Source: Loktanella sp.
GTDB taxonomy: Bacteria; Pseudomonadota; Alphaproteobacteria; Rhodobacterales; Rhodobacteraceae
Length of the DNA: 64,000 nt
Assembly (NCBI GenBank): GCA_017390475.1
Contig: JAFPBO010000026.1
Coordinates: 62,001-126,000, forward strand
Reading direction: 5' to 3'
Below the pieces are notes generated by a model. That model was not told the origin of the DNA. It made no database searches and saw only the letters and a program-made list of their open reading frames with translations. Positions 25,386-34,494 of this stretch are shown in pieces. The translations under genes and the position numbers were made by a program. Every line of letters starts with the position of its first letter. Within the stretch, counting starts at the first letter, position 1.

Positions 25386-27203
25386 ATGGATCAGTATACA
25401 CTCAACCTGCTGGTGGTTGGCGCGTCCTTTGCGCTTTACATCGGCATCGCGGTCTGGGCCCGTGCGGGCTCTACTGCGGAATTCTATGCAGCCGGTCAGG
25501 GCGTTCCGCCCGTGATGAACGGCATGGCGACGGCGGCAGACTGGATGTCGGCGGCGTCGTTCATTTCGATGGCAGGGATCATCGCGCTGGCCCCTGCGGG
25601 CGGCTACACGCAATCGTCGTTCCTGATGGGTTGGACCGGTGGTTATGTGCTTCTGGCATTGCTGCTGGCACCTTACCTGCGCAAATTCGGCAAATTTACC
25701 GTGCCGGAATTCGTCGGTGACCGGTTCTATTCCAAAGGCGCGCGGCTTGTTGCCGTGATCTGTCTGATCGTCATCTCGGTGACTTACGTGATCGGGCAGA
25801 TGCGCGGTGTGGGCGTGACTTTCGCGCGCTTCCTCGAAGTCTCGACCGACACGGGCCTGTATATCGGTGCCTCTATCGTGTTCATCTATGCCGTTTTCGG
25901 CGGGATGAAGGGGATCACCTACACCCAGGTCGCGCAATATTGCGTGCTGATTGTGGCCTATACAATTCCCGCGATCTTCATCTCTTTGCAGATCACCGGT
26001 AATTTCTTGCCACAGCTCGGTCTGTTGGGCGGTTATGCACCCACGGGCGGCGATGTGTCTTTCCTGAGCAAACTTGATCAGGTTGTGGTGGAACTGGGCT
26101 TTACCCAATATACCGCTGACACGACATCCATGCTCAACATGGTCTTCTTCACCATGTCGCTGATGATCGGTACTGCCGGTCTGCCGCATGTGATCATCCG
26201 CTTCTTCACCGTGCCACGGGTGGCTGACGCACGTTGGTCGGCTGGCTGGGCGTTGGTTTTCATTGCACTGCTGTACACCGTGGCACCTGCCGTTGGGTCA
26301 ATGGCGCGTCTGAACCTGACAACGACATTCTGGCCAAACGCTGTCACCGGTCAGGCACTGGACGGCGACGCATTGTCGCTGGAAGAAATCAACACCAACC
26401 CCGAACTGGCCTGGATCAACACCTGGCAGAACACCGGCCTGCTGGCCTTTGAAGACAAGAACGGCGATGGCCTGATCCAGTATTACAACGACGCTGATCC
26501 TGCGATGCAGGCGATTGCGGCCGAACGTGGCTGGACCGGGAACGAGCTGACACGCGTCGACAATGACATGATGGTTCTGGCCAACCCCGAAATCGCGGCC
26601 CTGCCGGGCTGGGTGATCGCATTGGTTGCGGCAGGTGGCTTGGCGGCGGCTTTGTCCACTGCAGCAGGTCTGTTGCTAGCGATTTCATCGGCGGTGTCGC
26701 ATGACCTGATCAAAGGCTCGATCAACCCCAAAATCAGCGAGAAAGGCGAATTGCTGGCCGCTCGGATTTCCATGGGCTTTGCGATTGTGCTGGCGACATG
26801 GTTGGGGCTCAACCCTCCGGGCTTTGCGGCTCAGGTGGTGGCGCTGGCCTTCGGTCTGGCGGCGGCGACGATCTTCCCTGTGCTCATGATGGGGATCTTC
26901 TCCAAGCGTGTGAACAAGGAAGGCGCGATTGTCGGCATGCTGGTGGGTCTGTTCACCACGGCGATTTACATCTTCCTGTATCTGGGCTGGTTCTTCATCC
27001 CTGGCACGGCGACGCTGGAAAACATCCCGTCCAACTGGCTGTTCGGCATTGCGCCGGCATCCTTTGGTACGGTCGGTGCAATCCTGAACTTTGGGTCGGC
27101 ATACCTTGTGTCGGCAATGACAAAGGCACCGCCACGCGAGATCCAGGAACTGGTTGAATCGATCCGCGTACCAAAAGGTGCCGGCGTGGCCACAGGTCAC
27201 TAA
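25386..27203 (+). CDS. Sodium:solute symporter, acetate/organic acid type (VC_2705 group)
   Basis: A 605-residue membrane protein with about thirteen hydrophobic segments. FYAAGQGVPPVMNGMATAAD and WMSAASFISMAGIIALAPAG are the start of the SSS family core shared with ActP. The longer periplasmic insert with NTNPELAWINTWQNTG and EDKNGDGLIQYYNDADP around residues 330-390 is typical of the DUF4212-associated VC_2705 group rather than ActP proper. Placement after acs suggests acetate or another short-chain carboxylate as substrate. A strong terminator follows. Confidence 0.9.
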   Translation: MDQYTLNLLVVGASFALYIGIAVWARAGSTAEFYAAGQGVPPVMNGMATAADWMSAASFISMAGIIALAPAGGYTQSSFLMGWTGGYVLLALLLAPYLRKFGKFTVPEFVGDRFYSKGARLVAVICLIVISVTYVIGQMRGVGVTFARFLEVSTDTGLYIGASIVFIYAVFGGMKGITYTQVAQYCVLIVAYTIPAIFISLQITGNFLPQLGLLGGYAPTGGDVSFLSKLDQVVVELGFTQYTADTTSMLNMVFFTMSLMIGTAGLPHVIIRFFTVPRVADARWSAGWALVFIALLYTVAPAVGSMARLNLTTTFWPNAVTGQALDGDALSLEEINTNPELAWINTWQNTGLLAFEDKNGDGLIQYYNDADPAMQAIAAERGWTGNELTRVDNDMMVLANPEIAALPGWVIALVAAGGLAAALSTAAGLLLAISSAVSHDLIKGSINPKISEKGELLAARISMGFAIVLATWLGLNPPGFAAQVVALAFGLAAATIFPVLMMGIFSKRVNKEGAIVGMLVGLFTTAIYIFLYLGWFFIPGTATLENIPSNWLFGIAPASFGTVGAILNFGSAYLVSAMTKAPPREIQELVESIRVPKGAGVATGH

Positions 27204-27209
27204 ACCAAA

Positions 27210-27242
27210 AAGGCGGGCGGTCCGAAACGGATTGCCCGCCTT
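27210..27242 (+). terminator. Rho-independent terminator after the symporter
   Basis: AAGGCGGGC and GCCCGCCTT pair over nine bases with a 15-base loop (itself partly paired, TCCG/CGGA), followed by GCTTTTA. It begins six bases after the symporter stop. Confidence 0.8.
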
Positions 27243-27309
27243 GCTTTTACAGATGTCAGGCGCGCCAGCTTGTGCCAGACAGGGATAGCGACCAACGCTA
27301 TCATCAGGG

Positions 27310-29154
27310 ATGTTTCAGATGCCACGATCAAAGACCGATCTGCGCCGCTTTCTGTCATCGCTTCACCCCTATGACAGTCTGCAGGATACTGCGCTGCACA
27401 ACATTCTTGACCAGTTCACCCGCATGCCGATCGCGAAAGATGACATCATCTATCCGTTCGGAGAGCCTTGCAAAGGGCTTTACGTCATTCTGGATGGCGA
27501 CGTCGAAATCACATCTGAAAACGGTGGGATCATCTCGCAGCTTGGGCCGCGCAATTCCTTTGGCGAACGCGGCTTGATGCGAGACGGCAAAACCGGCACC
27601 AATGCCCGGGCGCTGAGCGATGGTGAATTACTGCTATTGCCAACGGATGCGTTTCACGACCTGATCGCTGGAAATGCGGATGCACATCGTTTTTTCACCC
27701 GTGGACGGGGTCGTGAAACGGCCGACGCGACCCGCCCCGCGACACTTGCCGAAACGCGTGTCGACCAGCTGATGGCCAGCGACCCGATTACCTGCGCGCG
27801 CGATGCCACGATCCGCGATGCCGCCAAAATCATGCGCGAGCACCGGATTTCCTGCCTGCCGGTCACGGATGACGGTAATCTTGCCGGGATCATTACGCTG
27901 CATGATATCAACAACCGCGTTGTCGCCGAAGGGCTTGATGCCACCCTGCCCGTCAGCCGCGTCATGACGGAAAGCCCCCTGACCCTGCCGCCGTCTGCCA
28001 TTGGGTCGGACGTGCTGCATATGATGATGGAACGGCGCTTTGGCCATGTCCCTATCGTTGATCAGGGAAAACTGGTCGGGATCGTCACCCAGACCAACCT
28101 GACACGGTTTCAGGCCGCTAATTCCGCATCGCTGGTCCATGGCGTCGCGCGTGCCACAACCCCGGACGGAATGGGGGCGGTGACCGCGAAAATCCCGCAA
28201 TTGCTGGTGCAACTGGTCGGCGCAGGCAACCGGCACGAAACTGTCACCCGGCTGATCACCGATATCGCAGATGCCGTCACCCGCCGTCTGCTGGCACTGG
28301 CCGAAGACGAATTCGGCCCACCCCCCGTGCCTTACCTCTGGCTCGCTTGCGGATCGCAGGGGCGACAGGAACAGACCGGCGTATCGGATCAGGATAATTG
28401 CCTGATGTTGGATGATGCGGTCACCGATGATGACATGCCCTATTTCGCGAAGCTCGCAAAATTCGTCAGCGACGGGTTGGATCATGCGGGCTATTTCTAT
28501 TGCCCCGGCGATATGATGGCCACCAATGAACGCTGGTGCCAGCCTGTCCGCGTCTGGCGCAGCTATTTCCGCCGCTGGATCGACAGCCCCAGCATAGAGG
28601 CGCAGATGCTGGCGTCAGTCATGTTCGATCTGCGGCCCATCGGGGGGACCACATCATTGTTCGAGGATCTGCACCGCAAAACCTTGGAACAGGCCGCGCG
28701 CAATTCAATCTTTGTCGCGCATATGGTGTCCAATTCACTGAAACATAACCCACCGCTGGGTCTGCTGCGCGGCTTTGCGACCCTGCGCAGTGGCGAACAC
28801 AAGAACCATATCGACATGAAGATGAACGGCGTGATCCCGGTCGTCGATCTGGGGCGGATCTATGCCCTGCGCGGGCAACTTGAAAGCGTCAACACCCGTG
28901 CCCGGATCGCCAGCGCACATGGTGCGGGGTTGATCAGCCAAAGCGGTGGCCGTGACCTACTGGATGCGTATGATCTGATCGCCCAGACAAGGCTGGACCA
29001 TCAGGCCAAGCTGATACGCGCGGGTGCCAGGCCAGATAATTTCATGTCCCCCAATGTGCTGTCCGAATTTGAACGCAGCCACCTGCGCGACGCATTTGTT
29101 GTTGTGCGGACCATGCAATCTGCTGTTACCCAAGGGCGCGGTGTGATCGGGTGA
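27310..29154 (+). CDS. Cyclic-nucleotide-binding / CBS / DUF294 nucleotidyltransferase-like protein
   Basis: A 614-residue cytosolic protein. Residues about 20-115 resemble a cyclic nucleotide-binding fold (FGEPCKGLYVILDGDVEI). Residues about 150-270 carry two CBS repeats (ITLHDINNRVV, MMMERRFGHVPIVDQGKLVG). The centre has LACGSQGRQEQTG followed by DQDN, the GSxGR-x-E...DxD nucleotidyltransferase pattern of DUF294, and a C-terminal DUF294_C helical region ends the protein. Such proteins are commonly encoded beside acetate-type symporters and exonuclease genes. A role in sensing adenylate charge or modifying a partner protein is suggested by CBS domains and the acs-adk context, but is not established. 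Confidence 0.85.
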   Translation: MFQMPRSKTDLRRFLSSLHPYDSLQDTALHNILDQFTRMPIAKDDIIYPFGEPCKGLYVILDGDVEITSENGGIISQLGPRNSFGERGLMRDGKTGTNARALSDGELLLLPTDAFHDLIAGNADAHRFFTRGRGRETADATRPATLAETRVDQLMASDPITCARDATIRDAAKIMREHRISCLPVTDDGNLAGIITLHDINNRVVAEGLDATLPVSRVMTESPLTLPPSAIGSDVLHMMMERRFGHVPIVDQGKLVGIVTQTNLTRFQAANSASLVHGVARATTPDGMGAVTAKIPQLLVQLVGAGNRHETVTRLITDIADAVTRRLLALAEDEFGPPPVPYLWLACGSQGRQEQTGVSDQDNCLMLDDAVTDDDMPYFAKLAKFVSDGLDHAGYFYCPGDMMATNERWCQPVRVWRSYFRRWIDSPSIEAQMLASVMFDLRPIGGTTSLFEDLHRKTLEQAARNSIFVAHMVSNSLKHNPPLGLLRGFATLRSGEHKNHIDMKMNGVIPVVDLGRIYALRGQLESVNTRARIASAHGAGLISQSGGRDLLDAYDLIAQTRLDHQAKLIRAGARPDNFMSPNVLSEFERSHLRDAFVVVRTMQSAVTQGRGVIG

Positions 29155-29180
29155 GAAAAGACTAACCAAAGGACCCCAGA

Positions 29181-29705
29181 ATGTATGTCGACATTATCAC
29201 GATCATCGCCGCAGGCTTTGCCGCCGCCGGTGTGGCGCTGATCCTGAACCGCCTGACCGGGCGACGCTTGCCGCGCTGGATCGTGCCCGCCACCGCGGGT
29301 GCAGGTATGATCCTGATGAGCCTGACCAATGAATACCGCTGGTATCCACGCACCGCTGGCCTGCTGCCCGAAGGATACCAGATCATCTCGACCGTGGATT
29401 ATTCCGCGCCCTTCAGCCCATGGACCTATGTGGTGCCCTATGTGAACCGCTTTGCCGCCGTCGATGTGGCAGGTACGCAGCGCAATGCCAATCAGCCCGA
29501 GTTGCGGCTGACGAATGTCGTGTTCTTCACCCGTTGGCAGCCGATGCAGACACGCAGCGCCGTCTTTGACTGTGTGCAGGGGCGGTCTGCATTGCTGACC
29601 GGCGATGCGGTGTTCAACGATGACGGCACGCTGCGCATATCCCGCTGGGACCAGACCGGTCTGGACGATCCCGCAACGGCCCTTGTCTGTCAGGAGGCCG
29701 TGTAG
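29181..29705 (+). CDS. Hypothetical membrane-anchored protein
   Basis: A 174-residue protein with two N-terminal hydrophobic segments (ITIIAAGFAAAGVALIL and IVPATAGAGMILMSL), then an extracytoplasmic-looking domain. The segments EGYQIISTVDYSAPFSPWTY and RLTNVVFFTRWQPMQTRSAV are seen there, and the pattern resembles conserved hypothetical proteins seen near DnaQ-like exonucleases in Rhodobacteraceae. A possible ribosome site AAAGGACC precedes the ATG. The stop overlaps the exonuclease start by one base (TAGTG), so they are translationally coupled. Function unknown. Confidence 0.7.
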   Translation: MYVDIITIIAAGFAAAGVALILNRLTGRRLPRWIVPATAGAGMILMSLTNEYRWYPRTAGLLPEGYQIISTVDYSAPFSPWTYVVPYVNRFAAVDVAGTQRNANQPELRLTNVVFFTRWQPMQTRSAVFDCVQGRSALLTGDAVFNDDGTLRISRWDQTGLDDPATALVCQEAV

Positions 29706-31114
29706 TGTTCGACAGGGTCCGGCCACGGCAACGCACGCTTGCTTTCTTCGCGGTGCTGGCCTTTGCCTGCATCGGCGCGGTGGTGGGTGCACTGCTGCTG
29801 GCCAACGCCCGGCTGGACCCTGATCAACCGCAATCTGCCCTGCTCAGCGCCGGATTGATGGCGGGTTTTGCGATCCTTGGCATCTGTGCCGTGATGTGGC
29901 TGATTTTTGACGATATGGTGGTGCGCCCGATGGAACGGCTGGCTGCCGCAATGCAGGCTCATGCCGCCAGTGATATGCGCAGGGGGATAGACACTGCGTC
30001 ACTACGGCATCTGGGCGAATTGGCCCACGCAGCCGCCGCATTGACAAACCGGCTGTCCGCCACAACCTCCGAAGCGGCGCAGCACTTGAGCCGATCCACC
30101 AAAAAACTGGCCAGCGAACGCGAACAGCTGACGCGCATCCTTTCGGCGATTCCTGCCGCCGTGTTGATGGTCAGCCCAGAGCACCGGATCACGCTTTATG
30201 ATGGCCATGCCGCGATGATGCTGGATGATCAGCACCATCTGGGTCTGGGCCAACCGGTGTTTGATTATTTCGACGAAACCTATCTGCGCGCCGCCTTGGA
30301 CAATCTGTCCGACAGCAGGCGCGGCACGCTGGACCAGCAAGTCCCCACCGCTGATGGCGCGCGGATGCTGGATGTCAGTCTGCATGATCTGGGGCAAGGG
30401 CAGGGCTACATGCTGTCGTTTCCGGTGCCGCGCGGTGCCAGCGCCGCCCGCCCGGTCGTGTTTGACTTTGAGATGAACACCCGGAAACGGTCCGGCGACA
30501 TCATGAATGTCCGGCTGCGCGACCTGACCTATGTGGTCTTCGACACGGAAACCACCGGCTTTCTGCCGAACAAGGACGAGGTCGTCCAGATCGGCGCCCT
30601 GCGCGTTGTCAACGGCCATCAGGCACCGGGTGAGGTGCTGGATCTGCTGGTCAACCCCGGCCGCGCGATCCCGGCGCGGTCCACCGCCGTACACGGGATC
30701 ACCGATGCAATGGTCGCCGATGCCCCGGATATGGCGCATGCCGGGCGTAAGTTTCACAGCTTTGCCCGCGATGCCGTGCTGGTCGCGCATAACGCGCCTT
30801 TCGATCTCGCGTTCTTTCACCGCTATTCCGACCAGATCGGCGCGAAATTTGACAATCCGGTGCTGGATACGGTCCTGCTTTCTGCTGTGCTGTTCGGCGT
30901 GACCGAAGGACATACGCTGGACGAATTGAGCAAAAGGCTCGATGTGGAATTGCGCGATGAACACCGGCATACGGCGATTGGCGATGCGACCGCGACCCGC
31001 GACGTGTTCCTGCGGATGATCCCGATGCTGGAGGCGCGCGGGCTGACCACCTTTGGCGCGGTACTGAACGAGATCCGCAAACATAAACGGCTATTGCCCG
31101 ACCTGAACGGTTAA
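29705..31114 (+). CDS. Membrane-anchored DnaQ-like 3'-5' exonuclease with PAS-type region
   Basis: A 469-residue protein starting at GTG. Two hydrophobic segments (about residues 13-35 and 47-70) are followed by a HAMP-like linker, and a PAS-like sensor region lies near 150-250 (ILSAIPAAVLMVSPEHRITL). A DEDDh exonuclease domain occupies about 275-460, with VVFDTETTGFLPNKDEVVQI (Exo I), HNAPFDLAFFHR (Exo II) and HTAIGDATATRDVF (Exo III). The catalytic Asp, Glu and His residues are all present. A membrane-tethered sensor fused to an epsilon-like nuclease is unusual for replication proofreading; signalling or RNA turnover is possible. It ends by overlapping the convergent hydrolase gene (TTAA). 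Confidence 0.85.
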   Translation: MFDRVRPRQRTLAFFAVLAFACIGAVVGALLLANARLDPDQPQSALLSAGLMAGFAILGICAVMWLIFDDMVVRPMERLAAAMQAHAASDMRRGIDTASLRHLGELAHAAAALTNRLSATTSEAAQHLSRSTKKLASEREQLTRILSAIPAAVLMVSPEHRITLYDGHAAMMLDDQHHLGLGQPVFDYFDETYLRAALDNLSDSRRGTLDQQVPTADGARMLDVSLHDLGQGQGYMLSFPVPRGASAARPVVFDFEMNTRKRSGDIMNVRLRDLTYVVFDTETTGFLPNKDEVVQIGALRVVNGHQAPGEVLDLLVNPGRAIPARSTAVHGITDAMVADAPDMAHAGRKFHSFARDAVLVAHNAPFDLAFFHRYSDQIGAKFDNPVLDTVLLSAVLFGVTEGHTLDELSKRLDVELRDEHRHTAIGDATATRDVFLRMIPMLEARGLTTFGAVLNEIRKHKRLLPDLNG

Positions 31115-31839
31115 GCCTCTTTCGCGTCCAGCCATGCCCGGATGATCTGGCGATGCCGCGCGCCGTCATAGCTGGGAAAATGCCCGCCATGCACCACGCG
31201 CACCGGCAGATCATACAGCCGCACCATCGAGGCATGATAATCGGCCGCATCGGCGTGATAAGTATCTTCGATCAGCGGGCCGTCATAGACGATATCCCCG
31301 GAAAACAACGTCTCGGTCGCGGCCTCCCACAGGGCGATGCCGCCGGGTGAATGGCCGGGGGTGTGGATCACCGCGAACTGCCGGTCCCCCAAATCGATCA
31401 CATCGCCATCATCCAGCAGCCGTGTCGCGGGGGCAGATTTCACCTGATAGGTGGCGGATTGATAGGGCGCAGGCGGCAAGCGATCAAAGATGTCGTCAGT
31501 CACATAAGGATCGGCGAGGGTCGCGGCCCGCGTCGGGTTCGCCAGCATGTCAGCCTCCAGCCGATGCACACAACGATCAGGGAACTCGTGGTGGCAGCCG
31601 ATATGGTCGAAATGCGTATGGCTCGCCACCGCTGTCAGCCCGCGTTCGGTGACTAAAGGCACCCATTCCCGCAAGGACACCACGCCCATGCCGCTATCGA
31701 CCAACATATCGCGGTCCCGCCCCCGGACATGCCACATATTGCAGCGGTAAAACGGCTGGATAAAGGGTTCATCGATCAGGGTGATCCCGTCGCTGACGCT
31801 TTGCAGGCGATACCAGTCTTCGGGGCGGGCGCGGTCCAT
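31111..31839 (-). CDS. MBL-fold metallo-hydrolase
   Basis: A 242-residue metallo-beta-lactamase-fold hydrolase. Metal ligands are in ASHTHFDHIGCHHEF (HxHxDH), IHTPGHSPGGIALW, FSGDIVYDGPLI and VVHGGHFPSYD. The ATG at 31839 is preferred because AGGAG is 5 bases upstream; a GTG at 31845 abuts that site directly. It is the last gene of the polyamine-type ABC operon, starting two bases beyond the ATPase stop. Substrate unknown; thioester or lactone hydrolysis are family options. Confidence 0.85.
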   Translation of the reverse strand: MDRARPEDWYRLQSVSDGITLIDEPFIQPFYRCNMWHVRGRDRDMLVDSGMGVVSLREWVPLVTERGLTAVASHTHFDHIGCHHEFPDRCVHRLEADMLANPTRAATLADPYVTDDIFDRLPPAPYQSATYQVKSAPATRLLDDGDVIDLGDRQFAVIHTPGHSPGGIALWEAATETLFSGDIVYDGPLIEDTYHADAADYHASMVRLYDLPVRVVHGGHFPSYDGARHRQIIRAWLDAKEA

Positions 31840-31841
31840 GG

Positions 31842-32879
31842 TCACTCCTTCGCAAACACGCTGATCGTATCAGCACTGGCAGACAGGTCCAGCACGTCAC
31901 CGGGGGCGGGCAAATGGCCGGGTGGCAGATGTGCGACTAGCACCAGATCAGGGGCAGCATCAGGGATCAGATGCGCGCGGACATGGGTGCCGAAAAACGC
32001 CGCATCACGCACGCGGGCAGTGCCGAGCGGCATTTCAGCGCCATGGGTGCCAATCGCCTCTGGCCGGATACACAGCACGGCGGGGCCTTGCGGCTGACCA
32101 TTCGCGGGCAAGGTCCCAAACGGCGTTTCCACCCCGACCGCTGTCACCTGCGCAGGGATATGATTGATCTCGCCCATGAAATCAGCAGCGAACAGGCTGG
32201 CGGGCTGGCGATAGATGCGGGCGGGCGGACCTTCATCCTCGATAATGCCCGCATTCATCACGACGATGCGGTCAGCGATGGCCATCGCCTCTTCCTGATC
32301 ATGGGTGACATGGACGAATGTCGTGCCGACCTGCCGCTGGATCGCTTTCAATTCATCCTGCATGCTGCGCCGCAGTTTCAGATCAAGCGCGCCCAAAGGT
32401 TCGTCCAGCAGCAACACATCCGGTTCCACCGCCAAAGCCCGCGCCAAGGCGACCCGCTGTCGTTGCCCGCCCGATAATTCATGCGGGCGTTTCCCGGCGG
32501 CATCGGCCAGCCCGACCAACGCCAGTTGCGCTTCGGCCTTGGCATGCCGCGCGGATTTGCCCATCCCCGCCATGCGCAGACCGAAGGCCACATTATCGCG
32601 CAGGGACATATGCGGGAACAAAGCGTAGTCCTGAAACATCGTCGTCGTCGGGCGCCTGGCCGGGGCGACATGGGTCATATCCCGGCCTCCGATGGTCACC
32701 ACGCCTTGGCTTGGTGCGATGAACCCGCCCAAAACCGACAGCAGCGTGGTCTTGCCACAACCGGACGGCCCCAGCAGGGTCACATATTCCCCCGCCTCAA
32801 TCGACAGGTCGATATCGCGCAGGGCGTGGTAGGTGCCGAACCAATGGTTCAGGCCGGACAGGATCACTGGGGCGGTCAT
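31842..32879 (-). CDS. ABC transporter ATP-binding protein, PotA-like
   Basis: A 345-residue ATPase with Walker A GPSGCGKTT, Q-loop MFQDYALFPHM, signature LSGGQRQRVALARAL, Walker B VLLLDEPLGALD and switch His in VTHDQEEAMA. A C-terminal TOBE regulatory region (about residues 245-345) follows, as in spermidine/putrescine and related importers. Its ATG overlaps the permease stop (ATGA). It energises the two permeases and the receptor encoded just upstream. Confidence 0.93.
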   Translation of the reverse strand: MTAPVILSGLNHWFGTYHALRDIDLSIEAGEYVTLLGPSGCGKTTLLSVLGGFIAPSQGVVTIGGRDMTHVAPARRPTTTMFQDYALFPHMSLRDNVAFGLRMAGMGKSARHAKAEAQLALVGLADAAGKRPHELSGGQRQRVALARALAVEPDVLLLDEPLGALDLKLRRSMQDELKAIQRQVGTTFVHVTHDQEEAMAIADRIVVMNAGIIEDEGPPARIYRQPASLFAADFMGEINHIPAQVTAVGVETPFGTLPANGQPQGPAVLCIRPEAIGTHGAEMPLGTARVRDAAFFGTHVRAHLIPDAAPDLVLVAHLPPGHLPAPGDVLDLSASADTISVFAKE

Positions 32880-33646
32880 TTGCGTTTCCGTAGGATCAAA
32901 AGTTCAAGCAGCAGGACAAAGGCAACCGAGATCAGGAACACCAGCGACCCGATAGCGTTCAGCCGTGGCGACAGGCCCGACCGTAGCAGCGACCAGATTT
33001 CGACAGGCAAGGTCACGTCAAAACGGGTCAGCAGGAAGGCGATGATGAATTCATCCCAGCTAAAGGTCATCGACAGGAAAAACGCAGCCCCAATCGCGGG
33101 TGCCAGCATCGGCACAGTGACGAGCAGGATCACGCGGGCCTCATTCGCGCCCAGATCGCGCGCGGCGCGTTCAGCGTTTTGCTGTTGCGCACCCATCGCG
33201 GCATAGATGATCGCAAAGGCCAGCGGCAGGTTGATCACCACATGCCCGATCCCCGCAGTCATCAGCGACAGCCCGAACCCCACCTGCGTCAGCACGATCA
33301 GCAGACCAAGCCCGACGATCAGGTAGCTGACCGTCAGCGGCGCAATCAGCAAGCCCCGGATCAGGGCAGACCCCGGCAGGCTATGCCGCGCCAGCCCATA
33401 AGCCGCCAGAAAGCCCAGCGTGACGGCGATGGATGACGCCACGAATGCCACCAGTACAGAATTGAACAGCGCCCCAATCAGGCGGCTGTCGCCCAGGACG
33501 TCATAATACCAACGCAGCGACGGCCCGTTGAAGGGCGGCACCGGCAGCCGCGCCTCTTGGAAAGAAAACAACACCAATGTGCCGACCGGCAGATAGATGA
33601 ACACAAAGGCGGCAGCCAGATAAAGCCAAGGCAGGATACGCATCAT
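32876..33646 (-). CDS. ABC transporter permease, PotC-like
   Basis: A 256-residue inner membrane protein with about six helices. The start LPWLYLAAAFVFIYLPVGTL and the loop RAARDLGANEARVILLVTVP with MTFSWDEFIIAFLLT are characteristic of PotC-type permeases. Two adjacent ATG codons (33646 and 33643) are possible starts; the first overlaps the upstream permease stop. Confidence 0.9.
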   Translation of the reverse strand: MMRILPWLYLAAAFVFIYLPVGTLVLFSFQEARLPVPPFNGPSLRWYYDVLGDSRLIGALFNSVLVAFVASSIAVTLGFLAAYGLARHSLPGSALIRGLLIAPLTVSYLIVGLGLLIVLTQVGFGLSLMTAGIGHVVINLPLAFAIIYAAMGAQQQNAERAARDLGANEARVILLVTVPMLAPAIGAAFFLSMTFSWDEFIIAFLLTRFDVTLPVEIWSLLRSGLSPRLNAIGSLVFLISVAFVLLLELLILRKRK

Positions 33647-34494
33647 AGCCGGTCCAACCGCAACCAGCGCGCCGCCGCCAGATAGGCCAGCGTCACAATC
33701 CCCATCAGCACGATGGCCAGCGCCGCCGCCAGCGGGAAATCCGCCCTGCGGCCCAGTTGCACCATGATCACCTGCGGTACGGTCAGTTCGGTATTACCGC
33801 CCAGAATCTGCGGCGTGACGTAGTCCCCGATACACAGCACGAAGGTCAGGAAAGCCCCCGTCACGATGCCGGGTAGTGTCAACGGCAGGATCACATGGCG
33901 GAATGTCTGAAACGCATTGGCCCCCAGGTCCTGCGCCGCACGGCGGTAATTCGGCGAAAGCTGTACCAGATTGGCATAGATCGTCAGCGTCAGCAGCATG
34001 ACAAAGAAATGCACAAAGCCGGTGACCGTCGCGAAACGGGTATTGGCCAGCGTCAGCGGTTCGGCGATCAGCCCGATATGCATCAGCGTCTGGTTGACCA
34101 CGCCTTCGCGCGCCAGAACCAGCAGCCACGCATATGAACGCACTACGTAAGACGTCCAGAACGGCAAGATCGTCAGAAGTAGCACCAGCCTTTGCCAGCG
34201 CGGCGGCACGTTGAACGCAATGATCCAGGCCAAAGGATAGGCCAACAGCACCGACACCACGGTCACCGTCGCGGTGATTTCCAGCGACACAACGATAGCG
34301 CGCCACAGGAAACGTCGTTCGGTCAGGCTTGCATAATTGTCGGACGACAGGCCCCAGACCAAGGTGCGCCCATCCAGAGTTGCAAGGCTCATCGCGCCCA
34401 TCACAAGGAAAGGCACGACAAAGAACGCCAGCGTCCAGATCAGGGCCGGGGCGACAAAGCCCCAGCCTTTGCTACGCTGACCTGTCGCGATCAT
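33643..34494 (-). CDS. ABC transporter permease, PotB-like
   Basis: A 283-residue permease with about six helices. WTLAFFVVPFLVMGAMSLAT is the N-terminal helix; the coupling loop is RRAAQDLGANAFQTFRHVIL, and FVLCIGDYVTPQILGG is a conserved PotB-type segment. It begins with an ATG overlapping the receptor stop by one base (TAATG), second in the five-gene leftward operon. Confidence 0.9.
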   Translation of the reverse strand: MIATGQRSKGWGFVAPALIWTLAFFVVPFLVMGAMSLATLDGRTLVWGLSSDNYASLTERRFLWRAIVVSLEITATVTVVSVLLAYPLAWIIAFNVPPRWQRLVLLLTILPFWTSYVVRSYAWLLVLAREGVVNQTLMHIGLIAEPLTLANTRFATVTGFVHFFVMLLTLTIYANLVQLSPNYRRAAQDLGANAFQTFRHVILPLTLPGIVTGAFLTFVLCIGDYVTPQILGGNTELTVPQVIMVQLGRRADFPLAAALAIVLMGIVTLAYLAAARWLRLDRL

